NCBI GenBank assembly: GCA_963931655.1
Contig: OZ007036.1
Coordinates: 992,001 to 1,056,000 of the forward strand
Direction: 5' to 3'
Source of the DNA: Butyricicoccus_B sp017886875
Lineage (GTDB): Bacteria; Bacillota; Clostridia; Oscillospirales; Butyricicoccaceae
Length of the DNA: 64,000 nucleotides
Part shown: in pieces, positions 34,038 through 46,126 of the stretch
How the letters are laid out: every line of letters begins with the position of its first letter
Position numbering within the stretch: the stretch's first letter is position 1
Made by a program: the position numbers and the translations under genes
Notes under the pieces: generated by a model
What the model was told of the DNA's origin: nothing
What the model saw: the letters and a program-made list of their open reading frames with translations, nothing else
Databases searched by the model: none

Positions 34038-34952
34038 ATGGCAACTATTACTGCTGTTTGCATAAGCCCTAAAAGAGGCACTGAAAAAATAAATGTAAAA
34101 CATGGTACTTTAATAGAAAATTGGGGCTTAAAAGATGACGCTCATGCTGGCAACTGGCACAGACAAGTAAGTCTTTTAAGTGCTGATAAAGTTGAGGAAT
34201 TTAATAAAAAAGGTGCTAATGTTACTGATGGTGCTTTCGGTGAAAATATTCTTGTAAATGGTATAGATTTTGCTAAATTGCCTGTGGGTACTTGTCTTAG
34301 ATGCGGTAATGCTGTGCTTGAGATAACCCAAATCGGAAAAGAATGTCATCATGATTGTGCAATCCGTCAACGTGTTGGTGACTGCATAATGCCAAAACAA
34401 GGCGTTTTTGCTAAGGTTTTGCGTGGTGGTGAAATCTCTGTTGGTATGCAAATGCATATAGCTTATAAAGTCGCAATAGTAACTTTAAGTGATAAAGGTT
34501 CTATAGGTGAACGTGAGGACATAAGCGGCAAAAAAATAGCCGAGCTTTTACCAGAAAATTATGCACCAGCTATATATAAACTGCTTCCAGATGACAGAGC
34601 TTTACTTGAACGCACACTTATAAATCTATGCGACAATGAGCATTGTGATTTAATTTTAACAACTGGTGGAACAGGTTTCTCCCCTAGAGATATAACTCCA
34701 GAAGCTACACTTGCGGTTGCCGATAGAAATGCCTTTGGCATTGCAGAGGCAATCCGCAGCGAAAGCATGAAAATAACTAAAAGAGCCATGCTTAGCCGTG
34801 GTGTGAGCGTTATAAGAGGCAGTACACTTATAATAAACCTTGCTGGCAGCCCTAAAGCTGTGACTGAAAGCATGGCGGTTTTTATGGACACTATCTCTCA
34901 TGGTTTAAATTTACTACATAACACCGATGGAGAATGTGCTATTTCAAACTGA
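34038..34952 (+). CDS. MOSC domain - MogA/MoaB fusion protein
   Basis: 304 residues in two domains. Residues ~1-145 form a MOSC domain (ISPKRGTEKI, GLKDDAHAGNWHRQVSLL, GAFGENILVNGIDF, with Cys in GKECHHDCAI) of the type that handles sulfurated molybdenum cofactor. Residues ~150-304 form a MogA-like domain (AIVTLSDKGSIGEREDISG, TTGGTGFSPRDITPEAT) that adenylylates molybdopterin. Start ATG at 34038 with GGAGGAC upstream, 4 bp after moaC; a 13-codon in-frame extension inside moaC is rejected. Confidence 0.92.
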   Translation: MATITAVCISPKRGTEKINVKHGTLIENWGLKDDAHAGNWHRQVSLLSADKVEEFNKKGANVTDGAFGENILVNGIDFAKLPVGTCLRCGNAVLEITQIGKECHHDCAIRQRVGDCIMPKQGVFAKVLRGGEISVGMQMHIAYKVAIVTLSDKGSIGEREDISGKKIAELLPENYAPAIYKLLPDDRALLERTLINLCDNEHCDLILTTGGTGFSPRDITPEATLAVADRNAFGIAEAIRSESMKITKRAMLSRGVSVIRGSTLIINLAGSPKAVTESMAVFMDTISHGLNLLHNTDGECAISN

Positions 34953-34996
34953 ACAAAAATTATCCCAGTCTTTATTGGACTGGGATTTTTGTTTTT
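34953..34996 (+). terminator. Terminator after the molybdenum-cofactor genes
   Basis: ATCCCAGTC (34962-34970) with GACTGGGAT (34978-34986), extended by paired AACAAAAA/TTTTTGTT with a 2-base bulge and then T-rich sequence. Confidence 0.85.
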
Positions 34997-35016
34997 CCAG
35001 TTTAAGTAAATTTAAT

Positions 35017-35045
35017 TTGATTTTCAAATATTAAAGTGATATAAT
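35017..35045 (+). promoter_or_regulatory. Promoter of the nitronate monooxygenase family gene
   Basis: TTGATT (35017-35022), 17-bp spacer, TATAAT (35040-35045). Confidence 0.7.
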
Positions 35046-35091
35046 ATTTACATACTTTGAAAATCTAACTATTTTTATGAGGTGTTTGAAA

Positions 35092-36144
35092 ATGAAACCA
35101 CTTATTATTGGTGATTTAACCGCTAAACTGCCAATTATTCAAGGCGGTATGGGCATAGGCATTTCCCTTTCCAAGCTTGCAAGTGCTGTTGCAAATGAAG
35201 GCGGTATAGGTATTATATCTGGTGTTCAAATTGGGTTTCGTGATAAAAACTTTAAACAAAACCCTATAAAAGCAAATCTAAAAGCTATTGGTGAGGAAAT
35301 CGCAAAAGCTCGTAAGCTATCCCCTAATGGCATTATAGGCATGAATTTTATGTCTATTGACCCTCATTATAATGAATATGTATCTGAAGCTGTTAAGCAT
35401 GGTATTGATTTAATTATCTCTGGTGCTGGTTTGCCTTTAGCTTTGCCTAAGCTTGTTAAAAATAGTAAAACTAAAATTATGCCAATAGTTTCTTCTGTGC
35501 GTGCTTGCCGTTTAGTGCTTACTAGTTGGCTAAAAAAGGACAATCGTATACCTGATGGTGTAGTTGTGGAAGGCCCTAAAGCGGGTGGTCATTTAGGTTT
35601 TAAAATGGAAGATTTATTAAATGGTACTATGCAAACACTTGATGAAGCCCTCACTGATGTTGTAAATTTTGTACATGATTTTGAACAAAAACACAATGTA
35701 AAAATCCCTGTTATAGCTGCTGGCGGTATAAATTCACATGAAGATATAGAGCGTGTATTTAAACTTGGTGCACAAGGTGTACAGATTGGTACAGCTTTTG
35801 TGGCTACTGAAGAATGTGATGCTAGTGATGCTTTTAAACAAACTTATATAAATGCAAAACCAGAAGATGCACGAATTATTTTAAGCCCTACTGGTTTCCC
35901 TGCTCGTGCAGTAAATACAGATTTTGTTAAAACCGCTTATGATACTGATGGTATAGCTGTTAAACACTGTTATGGCTGTATGACTGGTATATGTAATCCT
36001 AAAACCACACGTTATTGTCTATCTGATGCACTTTTTACATCTGCTCTTGGTGAAGGTGGACTTGTGTTCTGTGGCGAGCGTGTTGGAGAAATAACCGAAA
36101 TAACAACTGTTCATAATCTAATACAAAAACTCTGCAATGCATGA
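35092..36144 (+). CDS. Nitronate monooxygenase family flavoprotein
   Basis: 350 residues, TIM-barrel FMN enzyme. PIIQGGMGIGISLSKLASAVANEGG at the N-terminus, VVEGPKAGGHLG and IPVIAAGGINSHEDIERVFKLGAQGVQIGTAFVATEEC match NMO/FabK-like proteins. The C-terminal Cys-rich CYGCMTGICNPKTTRYC (C-x2-C-x4-C-x7-C) is typical of the anaerobe branch and may hold an iron-sulfur cluster or be structural; oxidation of nitronates by O2 is therefore not a safe assignment. Start ATG at 35092 with GAGGTG upstream; an in-frame ATG at 35077 precedes that site. Monocistronic. Confidence 0.88.
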   Translation: MKPLIIGDLTAKLPIIQGGMGIGISLSKLASAVANEGGIGIISGVQIGFRDKNFKQNPIKANLKAIGEEIAKARKLSPNGIIGMNFMSIDPHYNEYVSEAVKHGIDLIISGAGLPLALPKLVKNSKTKIMPIVSSVRACRLVLTSWLKKDNRIPDGVVVEGPKAGGHLGFKMEDLLNGTMQTLDEALTDVVNFVHDFEQKHNVKIPVIAAGGINSHEDIERVFKLGAQGVQIGTAFVATEECDASDAFKQTYINAKPEDARIILSPTGFPARAVNTDFVKTAYDTDGIAVKHCYGCMTGICNPKTTRYCLSDALFTSALGEGGLVFCGERVGEITEITTVHNLIQKLCNA

Positions 36145-36152
36145 ATTAAAAA

Positions 36153-36178
36153 AGCGTGTCGAGATTTTTCGACACGCT
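36153..36178 (-). terminator. Terminator for secA
   Basis: AGCGTGTCGA (36153-36162) with 36169-36178. On the minus strand T6 follows. One of two adjacent hairpins between convergent genes, each with a T-run in one direction. Confidence 0.85.
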
Positions 36179-36179
36179 G

Positions 36180-36220
36180 AATCCGTCTTTGAAAAATCAA
36201 AGACGGATTTTATTTTTATT
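36180..36220 (+). terminator. Terminator for the nitronate monooxygenase family gene
   Basis: Perfect 13-bp stem AATCCGTCTTTGA (36180-36192) with 36197-36209, loop AAAA, then TTTTATTTTTATT on the plus strand, overlapping the end of secA. Confidence 0.88.
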
Positions 36221-38957
36221 CATCTTTACCGCAACAATGTTTGTACTTTAATCCAGAACCACATGGACAAGGGTCATTTCTGCCGATATCCTTTGTTTTT
36301 CTTACGGTTTTATTTTGAATAGAACCATCATCTGCACCTACTGCACCAGTTTCCTTGGCTACCTGCTCACGCTGTGGAGCTTGCTGTTTTCTAACTTGTG
36401 CAAGATAAATCATACGAACAGTATCTTCTCTGATAGAATCAATCATTGCATCGAACATATCAAAGCCTTCACGCTTATATTCGATTACTGGGTTATACTG
36501 ACCATATGCACGAAGACCAATACCATTTCTAAGTTCAGTCATTGCATCTATATGGTCCATCCATTTGGTATCTACATTTCTTAAAAGCACTACTCTTTCA
36601 AGTTCACGCATAATCTGTGAACCAAGAGCATTTTCTTTAGCTTCATAAACCTGATGAGCTTTTTCTTTTAGCTCATTTTTGAGCTTATCAGCATTTAAAT
36701 CATCTTTTTCTTCTGGTGTATAAGTTAATGCATCAGGCATAATAAACAGACCTACAAAACGACGCTTAATCTGCTCAAGCATTTCATCTGTAATAACCTT
36801 TTGCTCACCTACAGCAGCATCTACTGTACGTTCAATAGTATCATCAATCATACCCTTGATATTATTGCTTACATCTTCACCAGATAAAACCTTTAGACGC
36901 TGACCATAAATTATCTCACGCTGTTTATTCATAACATCATCATATTCAAGAACGTGTTTACGAACAGCATAGTTTCTTGACTCTACCTTTTTCTGTGCAT
37001 TTTCAATAGCACCAGATAAAATCTTTTGGTCAATAGGCTCATCATCTTCAATACCAAGTGTATCCATCATAGCTTGAATACGCTCAGAGCCAAACAGACG
37101 CATCAAATCATCTTCCATTGAGATATAGAAAGAGGACTCGCCAGGGTCACCTTGACGACCCGCACGACCACGTAGCTGATTATCAATTCGGCGTGATTCG
37201 TGACGTTCTGTACCTAAGATATATAAACCGCCTGCTTCACGAACCTTTTCAGCATCAACGTCAATTTGTGCTTTATATTTCTTATATAGGTCATTATACA
37301 TTTTACGAGCTTCTAAAATCTGCTCATTATCTGTTTCCGCATGACCTACTGCTTCCGCAATAATTTCTTCTGGATAACCTGCTTTGACAAGGTCTTCCTT
37401 AGCCAGATATTCAGCATTACCACCAAGCATAATATCAGTACCACGACCAGCCATATTAGTAGCAATGGTTACTGCACCAAGTTTACCTGCCTGAGCAATA
37501 ATTTCTGCTTCTTGTTCATGATATTTAGCATTAAGCACTGTATGCTTAATACCTTTTTTCTTTAATAGCTTGGACAATTCTTCTGATTTTTCAATAGAAA
37601 CAGTACCAACAAGGATTGGCTGCTGTTTTGCATGGCATTCTTCAATCTTACGAATGATTGCCATTGTCTTGCCCTTTTCGTTTTTATAAACAGAGTCTGG
37701 GTTATCTTTACGGGCGATTGGCTTATTTGTAGGAATTTCGATAACGTCCAGTTTATAAATATCTCTAAACTCTTGTTCTTCAGTAAGTGCAGTACCTGTC
37801 ATACCAGAAAGCTTACGATATAAGCGGAAGAAGTTCTGGAAAGTAATAGTAGCAAGAGTTTTAGACTCATGCTGGACTTTTACACCTTCCTTAGCTTCAA
37901 TAGCCTGATGTAAACCTTCATTATAACGTCTACCGAACATTAAACGACCTGTAAATTCATCAACGATAATAATTTGACCTTCTCTTACAACATAATCAAC
38001 ATCACGTTGCATAACACCACGAGCCTTGATAGCCTGATTGATATGATGTTGAAGTGTAGAATTTTCTGGGTCATTTAGGTTATCAATTTTAAAATAGGCT
38101 TCTGCACGAGCTGTACCTTTAGGAGTTAAAATTGCAGTTTTAGCCTTTTCATCAATAATATAATCGGCTTCGATGTCGTCCTGTTCTTCCTTTGCGTCAA
38201 CTTCTTTAACTACAATAGAAGTAAGTCTAGCTGCAAACTGGTCTGCAATTTGATAAAGTTGTGTAGATTTATCACCTTGACCAGAAATAATAAGTGGTGT
38301 ACGAGCTTCGTCAATAAGAATTGAGTCAACCTCATCGACAATAGCAAATGCATGGTCACGCTGAACACGGCTTGACATATAAATTGCCATATTATCACGC
38401 AGATAGTCAAAACCAAATTCATTATTAGTACCATAAGTAATATCTGCATCATACATAGCCTTACGCTTAGAAGGCTCTATTGCATGGATTACAAGACCTA
38501 CGGTTAAACCAAGAAAACGATACAGCTTACCCATCCATTCAGAGTCACGCTTTGCAAGATAATCATTTACAGTAACAATATGAACGCCTTTACCTGTAAG
38601 TGCATTTAGATATGCAGGAAGTGTACCCATAAGTGTTTTACCTTCACCAGTACGCATTTCCGCAATTCTGCCTTGGTGAAGAACAATACCAGCTATAACT
38701 TGTACACGATAGTGACGCATACCAAGTACACGGTCAGCCGCTTCTCTACAAGTGGCAAAAGCTTCTGGAAGTAAATCATCAAGAGTTTCACCCTCTTGAT
38801 AACGCTTTTTAAATTCATCTGTTTTTGCTCTTAATTCTTTATCAGATAATGCTTTATATTCATCTTCTAAAGCCATAACTTTATCTGCAATAGGATATAA
38901 TTTTTTTAACTCTCGGCTTGAATAAGTACCGAAAATCTTATCTAAAAGTTTAGCCAT
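36216..38957 (-). CDS. secA: Preprotein translocase ATPase SecA
   Basis: 913 residues. Motor that pushes secretory proteins through SecYEG. Walker A TGEGKT near 103-108, DEVDSILIDEARTPL, helicase-like GRAGRQGDPG, and a C-terminal zinc motif CPCGSGLKYKHCC that binds SecB/ribosomes. A low-complexity linker precedes the zinc tail. ATG with AGAGGC upstream; an extended -10 (TGGTATAAT) lies about 50 bp upstream on the minus strand. Single-copy housekeeping gene, no anomaly. Confidence 0.98.
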   Translation of the reverse strand: MAKLLDKIFGTYSSRELKKLYPIADKVMALEDEYKALSDKELRAKTDEFKKRYQEGETLDDLLPEAFATCREAADRVLGMRHYRVQVIAGIVLHQGRIAEMRTGEGKTLMGTLPAYLNALTGKGVHIVTVNDYLAKRDSEWMGKLYRFLGLTVGLVIHAIEPSKRKAMYDADITYGTNNEFGFDYLRDNMAIYMSSRVQRDHAFAIVDEVDSILIDEARTPLIISGQGDKSTQLYQIADQFAARLTSIVVKEVDAKEEQDDIEADYIIDEKAKTAILTPKGTARAEAYFKIDNLNDPENSTLQHHINQAIKARGVMQRDVDYVVREGQIIIVDEFTGRLMFGRRYNEGLHQAIEAKEGVKVQHESKTLATITFQNFFRLYRKLSGMTGTALTEEQEFRDIYKLDVIEIPTNKPIARKDNPDSVYKNEKGKTMAIIRKIEECHAKQQPILVGTVSIEKSEELSKLLKKKGIKHTVLNAKYHEQEAEIIAQAGKLGAVTIATNMAGRGTDIMLGGNAEYLAKEDLVKAGYPEEIIAEAVGHAETDNEQILEARKMYNDLYKKYKAQIDVDAEKVREAGGLYILGTERHESRRIDNQLRGRAGRQGDPGESSFYISMEDDLMRLFGSERIQAMMDTLGIEDDEPIDQKILSGAIENAQKKVESRNYAVRKHVLEYDDVMNKQREIIYGQRLKVLSGEDVSNNIKGMIDDTIERTVDAAVGEQKVITDEMLEQIKRRFVGLFIMPDALTYTPEEKDDLNADKLKNELKEKAHQVYEAKENALGSQIMRELERVVLLRNVDTKWMDHIDAMTELRNGIGLRAYGQYNPVIEYKREGFDMFDAMIDSIREDTVRMIYLAQVRKQQAPQREQVAKETGAVGADDGSIQNKTVRKTKDIGRNDPCPCGSGLKYKHCCGKDE

Positions 38958-39069
38958 ATTATCAGCCTCTCAATATTTCTTATCATTTACAATACTGTAT
39001 ATCATTATACCACAATATGTCGATAAACAAAACAAAAAACTTTGTAAACATTTAAATTTGCATATAAAA

Positions 39070-39114
39070 TACAAAGTGCTTATCTTGTATATTAACAAAA
39101 ATAAGCACCTTGTA
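39070..39114 (-). terminator. Terminator after the CaCA antiporter gene
   Basis: TACAAAGTGCTTAT (39070-39083) with 39101-39114, one mismatch; T-rich sequence follows on the minus strand. Confidence 0.75.
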
Positions 39115-39119
39115 ATATT

Positions 39120-40043
39120 TTACCTTATGAGTAACCAAGCAGTATATCCAATATAACAAGCTGTCATACAAATACCGACATTTCTTGATATTTTACCTTT
39201 CCATGCTGGCAATAAAAATATAATAGATATAGCAATTAGGAATATTGTATCTAAAACCGAAGTAAACTGTACTGTGATTGGATTTATAGCAGTAGAAGCA
39301 CCTAATATAAATAAAATATTAAATAAATTAGAACCGATTACATTACCAAGTGCAATATCATTTTCACCACGTCTAGCAGCCATAATAGATGTTACAAGCT
39401 CTGGAAGTGATGTACCAATAGCAACAATAGTCAACCCTATTACAGTTTCACTCAGTCCTATCATTCTTGCAAGACCAGTAGCACCATCAACCGACCAATC
39501 ACCGCCCAAAACAATAGCAGTAAGACCAAATACTATTTTAAAAATAATTTGCCATGTTTTAAAATGCTCATCTGTTTTTTCTACTTTGCTTCTATCCTTG
39601 AGTGCAGGTTTAAGCTGTGAATATAAAAGAACTGCCATACAAGCAAGTAAAATAAGACCTTCTATTCTGGAAATTCTCATATCAGTTAATAAAAATACGC
39701 CTAAAATGACAGCTGCAATAATAGATATTGGCCAATCACGTCTTGTAAGTTCCTTACTTGCTACAAGTGGACATAAAATGGCACTTATACCAGCAACAGC
39801 CAATAAATTAAAGATATTTGAACCTAAAACATTACCAACAGCAATTTCATTTGCACCTTTAAGAGCTGCTGTCAAACTAACTGCAAGCTCAGGGGCAGAT
39901 GTACCAAAAGCAACAATAGTTAAACCTATTACAAGCGGTGGAACACCTAATTTTCTTGCAACAGCTGAAGCACCAGAAACAAATTGGTCAGCACCCCAAA
40001 CCAAAAGCACAAAACCAACTACAAGCAACAAAATAGAAATCAT
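39120..40043 (-). CDS. CaCA-family cation antiporter (Na+/Ca2+ exchanger type, YrbG-like), probably Mn-regulated
   Basis: 307 residues, ten hydrophobic segments in two inverted repeats. The duplicated alpha motifs GTSAPELAVS (47-56) and GTSLPELVTS (about residue 210) each carry the ion-binding Glu. Annotated family function is Ca2+ export against Na+. Here, however, the gene sits directly behind a Mn2+-type yybP-ykoY riboswitch, so manganese export is a serious alternative. ATG with TGGAGG upstream; monocistronic with its own terminator. Confidence 0.92.
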   Translation of the reverse strand: MISILLLVVGFVLLVWGADQFVSGASAVARKLGVPPLVIGLTIVAFGTSAPELAVSLTAALKGANEIAVGNVLGSNIFNLLAVAGISAILCPLVASKELTRRDWPISIIAAVILGVFLLTDMRISRIEGLILLACMAVLLYSQLKPALKDRSKVEKTDEHFKTWQIIFKIVFGLTAIVLGGDWSVDGATGLARMIGLSETVIGLTIVAIGTSLPELVTSIMAARRGENDIALGNVIGSNLFNILFILGASTAINPITVQFTSVLDTIFLIAISIIFLLPAWKGKISRNVGICMTACYIGYTAWLLIR

Positions 40044-40084
40044 TTATTTTTCCTCCATTCTTATATAGGATAGCCCAAAAGCAA

Positions 40085-40215
40085 TAAAAAAAGACCTTTA
40101 TTGCGGATAAAACCACAATAAAAGTCTTGCTACTTTACAAAGAATTCCAAGTGAAATATCACTGGCATGACGAAAAACTTTACGATAAAATAAAATCGTG
40201 AGCTACTCCCTTTTA
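40085..40215 (-). promoter_or_regulatory. yybP-ykoY (Mn2+) riboswitch with terminator
   Basis: Minus strand: AAAGGGAGTAGCTC (the conserved 5' element, complement at 40201-40211), then paired arms, GCCAGTG and CACTTGG flanking the inner arm, and TAGCAAGAC closing the aptamer. The last stem is also the terminator: AAGACTTTTATTGTGG (40113-40128) with CCGCAATAAAGGTCTT (40091-40106), followed by T6. This class senses Mn2+ and usually turns on metal-efflux genes. It ends about 40 bp before the antiporter ATG. Confidence 0.85.
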
Positions 40216-40225
40216 TATTGACAGC

Positions 40226-40254
40226 AGTATATGACAAAAAAAGTTTATTGTCAA
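40226..40254 (-). promoter_or_regulatory. Promoter of the riboswitch-antiporter transcript
   Basis: Perfect -35 TTGACA (40249-40254), 17-bp spacer, TATACT (40226-40231) on the minus strand. Transcription would begin just before the aptamer. Confidence 0.85.
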
Positions 40255-40301
40255 CATTATTTTTAAAGTTTTAACATGGATTTTACAAAGCGATATATAA
40301 G

Positions 40302-40333
40302 AAAAAGCAGTAACCAGTTATGGTTACTGCTTT
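40302..40333 (-). terminator. rRNA operon terminator
   Basis: 12-bp perfect stem AAAGCAGTAACC (40304-40315) with 40322-40333, just after 5S; a short T-run follows on the minus strand. Confidence 0.8.
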
Positions 40334-40337
40334 AAGT

Positions 40338-40452
<115 letters not shown>

Positions 40453-40453
<1 letters not shown>

Positions 40454-40476
40454 TTTTCTTTTCCAGAAAAGAAAAG
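40453..40476. repeat. Hairpin at the 5' edge of 5S
   Basis: Perfect 11-bp stem CTTTTCTTTTC (40453-40463) with 40466-40476 and a 2-nt loop, abutting the 5S 5' end. Similar in base make-up to the paired hairpins around 23S; likely an RNase processing site or a small palindromic repeat. Confidence 0.6.
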
Positions 40477-40532
40477 CTAAGCAAAAGAAAAGCGGCTTAT
40501 TTTTCTTCTCTGATGGGCTTGAAAACATTAAA

Positions 40533-40570
40533 GTTTTCTTTGCCTACTTTCTTTTTCAAAAGAAAGTACG
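40533..40570. repeat. Paired hairpin repeat, copy 1 (23S-5S spacer)
   Basis: 38-bp element matching 43681-43718 at 34 of 38 positions. It holds a 10-bp stem ACTTTCTTTT/AAAAGAAAGT with a TC loop. Relative to copy 2 one base pair differs on both arms (T-A here, G-C there), a compensatory change pointing to selection on the RNA fold or to a mobile palindromic repeat. Confidence 0.75.
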
Positions 40571-40579
40571 GTTGCACCC

Positions 40580-40594
40580 TGAAAACTGAACAAT
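40580..40594 (-). other. Pre-23S processing stem, 3' side
   Basis: 15 bases perfectly complementary to 43636-43650. The two flank 23S and would form the long-range helix cut by RNase III. Confidence 0.8.
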
Positions 40595-40646
40595 ACTTAC
40601 TTGCTAAGCTAAATTTTGTGAGATACGCTTTTCCTAATTCGTTTTA

Positions 40647-43482
<2,836 letters not shown>

Positions 43483-43635
43483 TTTGCTGTTTTATTTGCA
43501 AGAATTAGGATATATCTCGGTTTATTTTAGCTATTTTTGTAGTTTAGTCTTTCGACTATTCCCAACAATTTTCAGAAAAACCATTTATCTTTAAATAACA
43601 AATTGTTTCCTCTATTGTTGCTTATTGCTTTCGTT

Positions 43636-43650
43636 ATTGTTCAGTTTTCA
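43636..43650 (-). other. Pre-23S processing stem, 5' side
   Basis: ATTGTTCAGTTTTCA (plus-strand reading) is the exact complement of 40580-40594; the pair brackets 23S. Confidence 0.8.
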
Positions 43651-43680
43651 AGGAACAAAATTTCTTCAAATAACATTGAA

Positions 43681-43718
43681 GTTTTCTTTGCTTACTTTCT
43701 TGTTCACAAGAAAGTAAG
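43681..43718. repeat. Paired hairpin repeat, copy 2 (tRNA-23S spacer)
   Basis: Second copy of the 38-bp element at 40533-40570, with a stem ACTTTCTTGT/ACAAGAAAGT and TC loop. It lies directly against the CCA end of tRNA-Ile, so it may mark a tRNA 3' processing site. Confidence 0.75.
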
Positions 43719-43795
43719 TGGTGGGCTTGAGAGGACTCGAACCTCCGACCTTACGCTTATCAGGCGTACGCTCTAACCACCTGAGCTACAAGCCC
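43719..43795 (-). tRNA. tRNA-Ile (GAT)
   Basis: 77 nt including encoded CCA. Acceptor GGGCTTG/CAAGCCC, D-arm GCTCAGGTGGTTAGAGC, anticodon loop CTGATAA (GAT), T-loop TTCGAGT. Lies between tRNA-Ala and 23S on the minus strand. Confidence 0.97.
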
Positions 43796-43835
43796 ATGTT
43801 ATTTAGACGTCGGATTTCTTTCCTTCCTTCGCCCT

Positions 43836-43911
43836 TGGTGGAGATGAGGAGAATCGAACTCCTGACCCCCTGCTTGCAAGGCAGGTGCTCTCCCATCTGA
43901 GCTACACCCCC
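43836..43911 (-). tRNA. tRNA-Ala (TGC)
   Basis: 76 nt including encoded CCA. Acceptor GGGGGTG with CATCTCC (two G-U pairs), D-arm GCTCAGATGGGAGAGC, anticodon loop CTTGCAA (TGC), T-loop TTCGATT. It comes directly after 16S, so the order is Ala then Ile. Confidence 0.97.
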
Positions 43912-43988
43912 ATATTTACAGGGCTTAGAATATTTATCTTCTCAATTTCCACTTTTACAAGGTTCACCCTTTTTCAAGGTTTGTACCC

Positions 43989-44005
43989 TGCAAATTAAAC
44001 AACGA
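43989..44005 (-). other. Pre-16S processing stem, 3' side
   Basis: 17 bases perfectly complementary to 45753-45769, bracketing 16S for RNase III cleavage. Confidence 0.8.
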
Positions 44006-44064
44006 TTTGCATAACGAACTCGATTGACCATAGGATATGAGATTTTATTTCAAACCTCAGGTCT

Positions 44065-45597
<1,533 letters not shown>

Positions 45598-45752
45598 TTG
45601 TATTTAAACAGCCAAGCTGTTAAAATCGACTTTAGATTCTGACGTTTGTCGGTTTTTCTTTAAGCAGAGTTCCGACTTCTGCTTTGTTTCTACTAGAGTA
45701 TAAAACTCAAGCGAATTTTCAGGTTCGTCACATACTATTTAAAGTAAGCATT

Positions 45753-45769
45753 TCGTTGTTTAATTTGCA
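45753..45769 (-). other. Pre-16S processing stem, 5' side
   Basis: TCGTTGTTTAATTTGCA (plus-strand reading), the exact complement of 43989-44005. Confidence 0.8.
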
Positions 45770-45809
45770 AAGTACAATATTTTACGATGTTTTTCAATCG
45801 TTTTACTCT

Positions 45810-45821
45810 CGTTAAAGAGCT
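45810..45821 (-). promoter_or_regulatory. rRNA boxA antitermination site
   Basis: AGCTCTTTAACG on the minus strand closely matches boxA (TGCTCTTTAAC), placed in the leader just after the third promoter; the expected NusB-NusE binding site. Confidence 0.7.
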
Positions 45822-45826
45822 TATTT

Positions 45827-46054
45827 AGTTTACCATACTCATTTTAGCTTGTCAAGAACTTTTTTCAAAGTTTTTTGACTTTTTTCTAATCTTTTCTAGT
45901 AAACTCGCCATCTTTCAAAGACAGCTCAGTTATTATATCAAAAGCATTATCACTTGTCAACATCTTTTTTTGAAGTTTCTCAAGTTTTTCTCTTTTATTT
46001 ACTGCCCTCATCAGACAGCTTGGTTAGTATACGACATTATACGTCATTTGTCAA
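45827..46054 (-). promoter_or_regulatory. Three tandem rRNA promoters
   Basis: All have TTGACA and a 17-bp spacer on the minus strand. P1: -35 at 46049-46054, TATACT at 46026-46031. P2: 45955-45960, TATAAT at 45932-45937. P3: 45850-45855, TAAACT at 45827-45832. They are about 95-105 bp apart. The 529-bp gap between 16S and the DUF1015 gene is explained by these promoters, boxA, the processing stem and an upstream terminator; I see no gene in it. Confidence 0.92.
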
Positions 46055-46070
46055 CAGATTTTTCAAGAAA

Positions 46071-46112
46071 TATAAAAATAAATGGACTAACTTACTATCA
46101 GCCCATTTATTT
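46071..46112 (-). terminator. Terminator after the DUF1015 gene
   Basis: 10-bp stem AAATAAATGG (46076-46085) with 46103-46112, T-rich run after it on the minus strand, directly before rRNA P1. Confidence 0.75.
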
Positions 46113-46126
46113 AACAAAACCACTGT

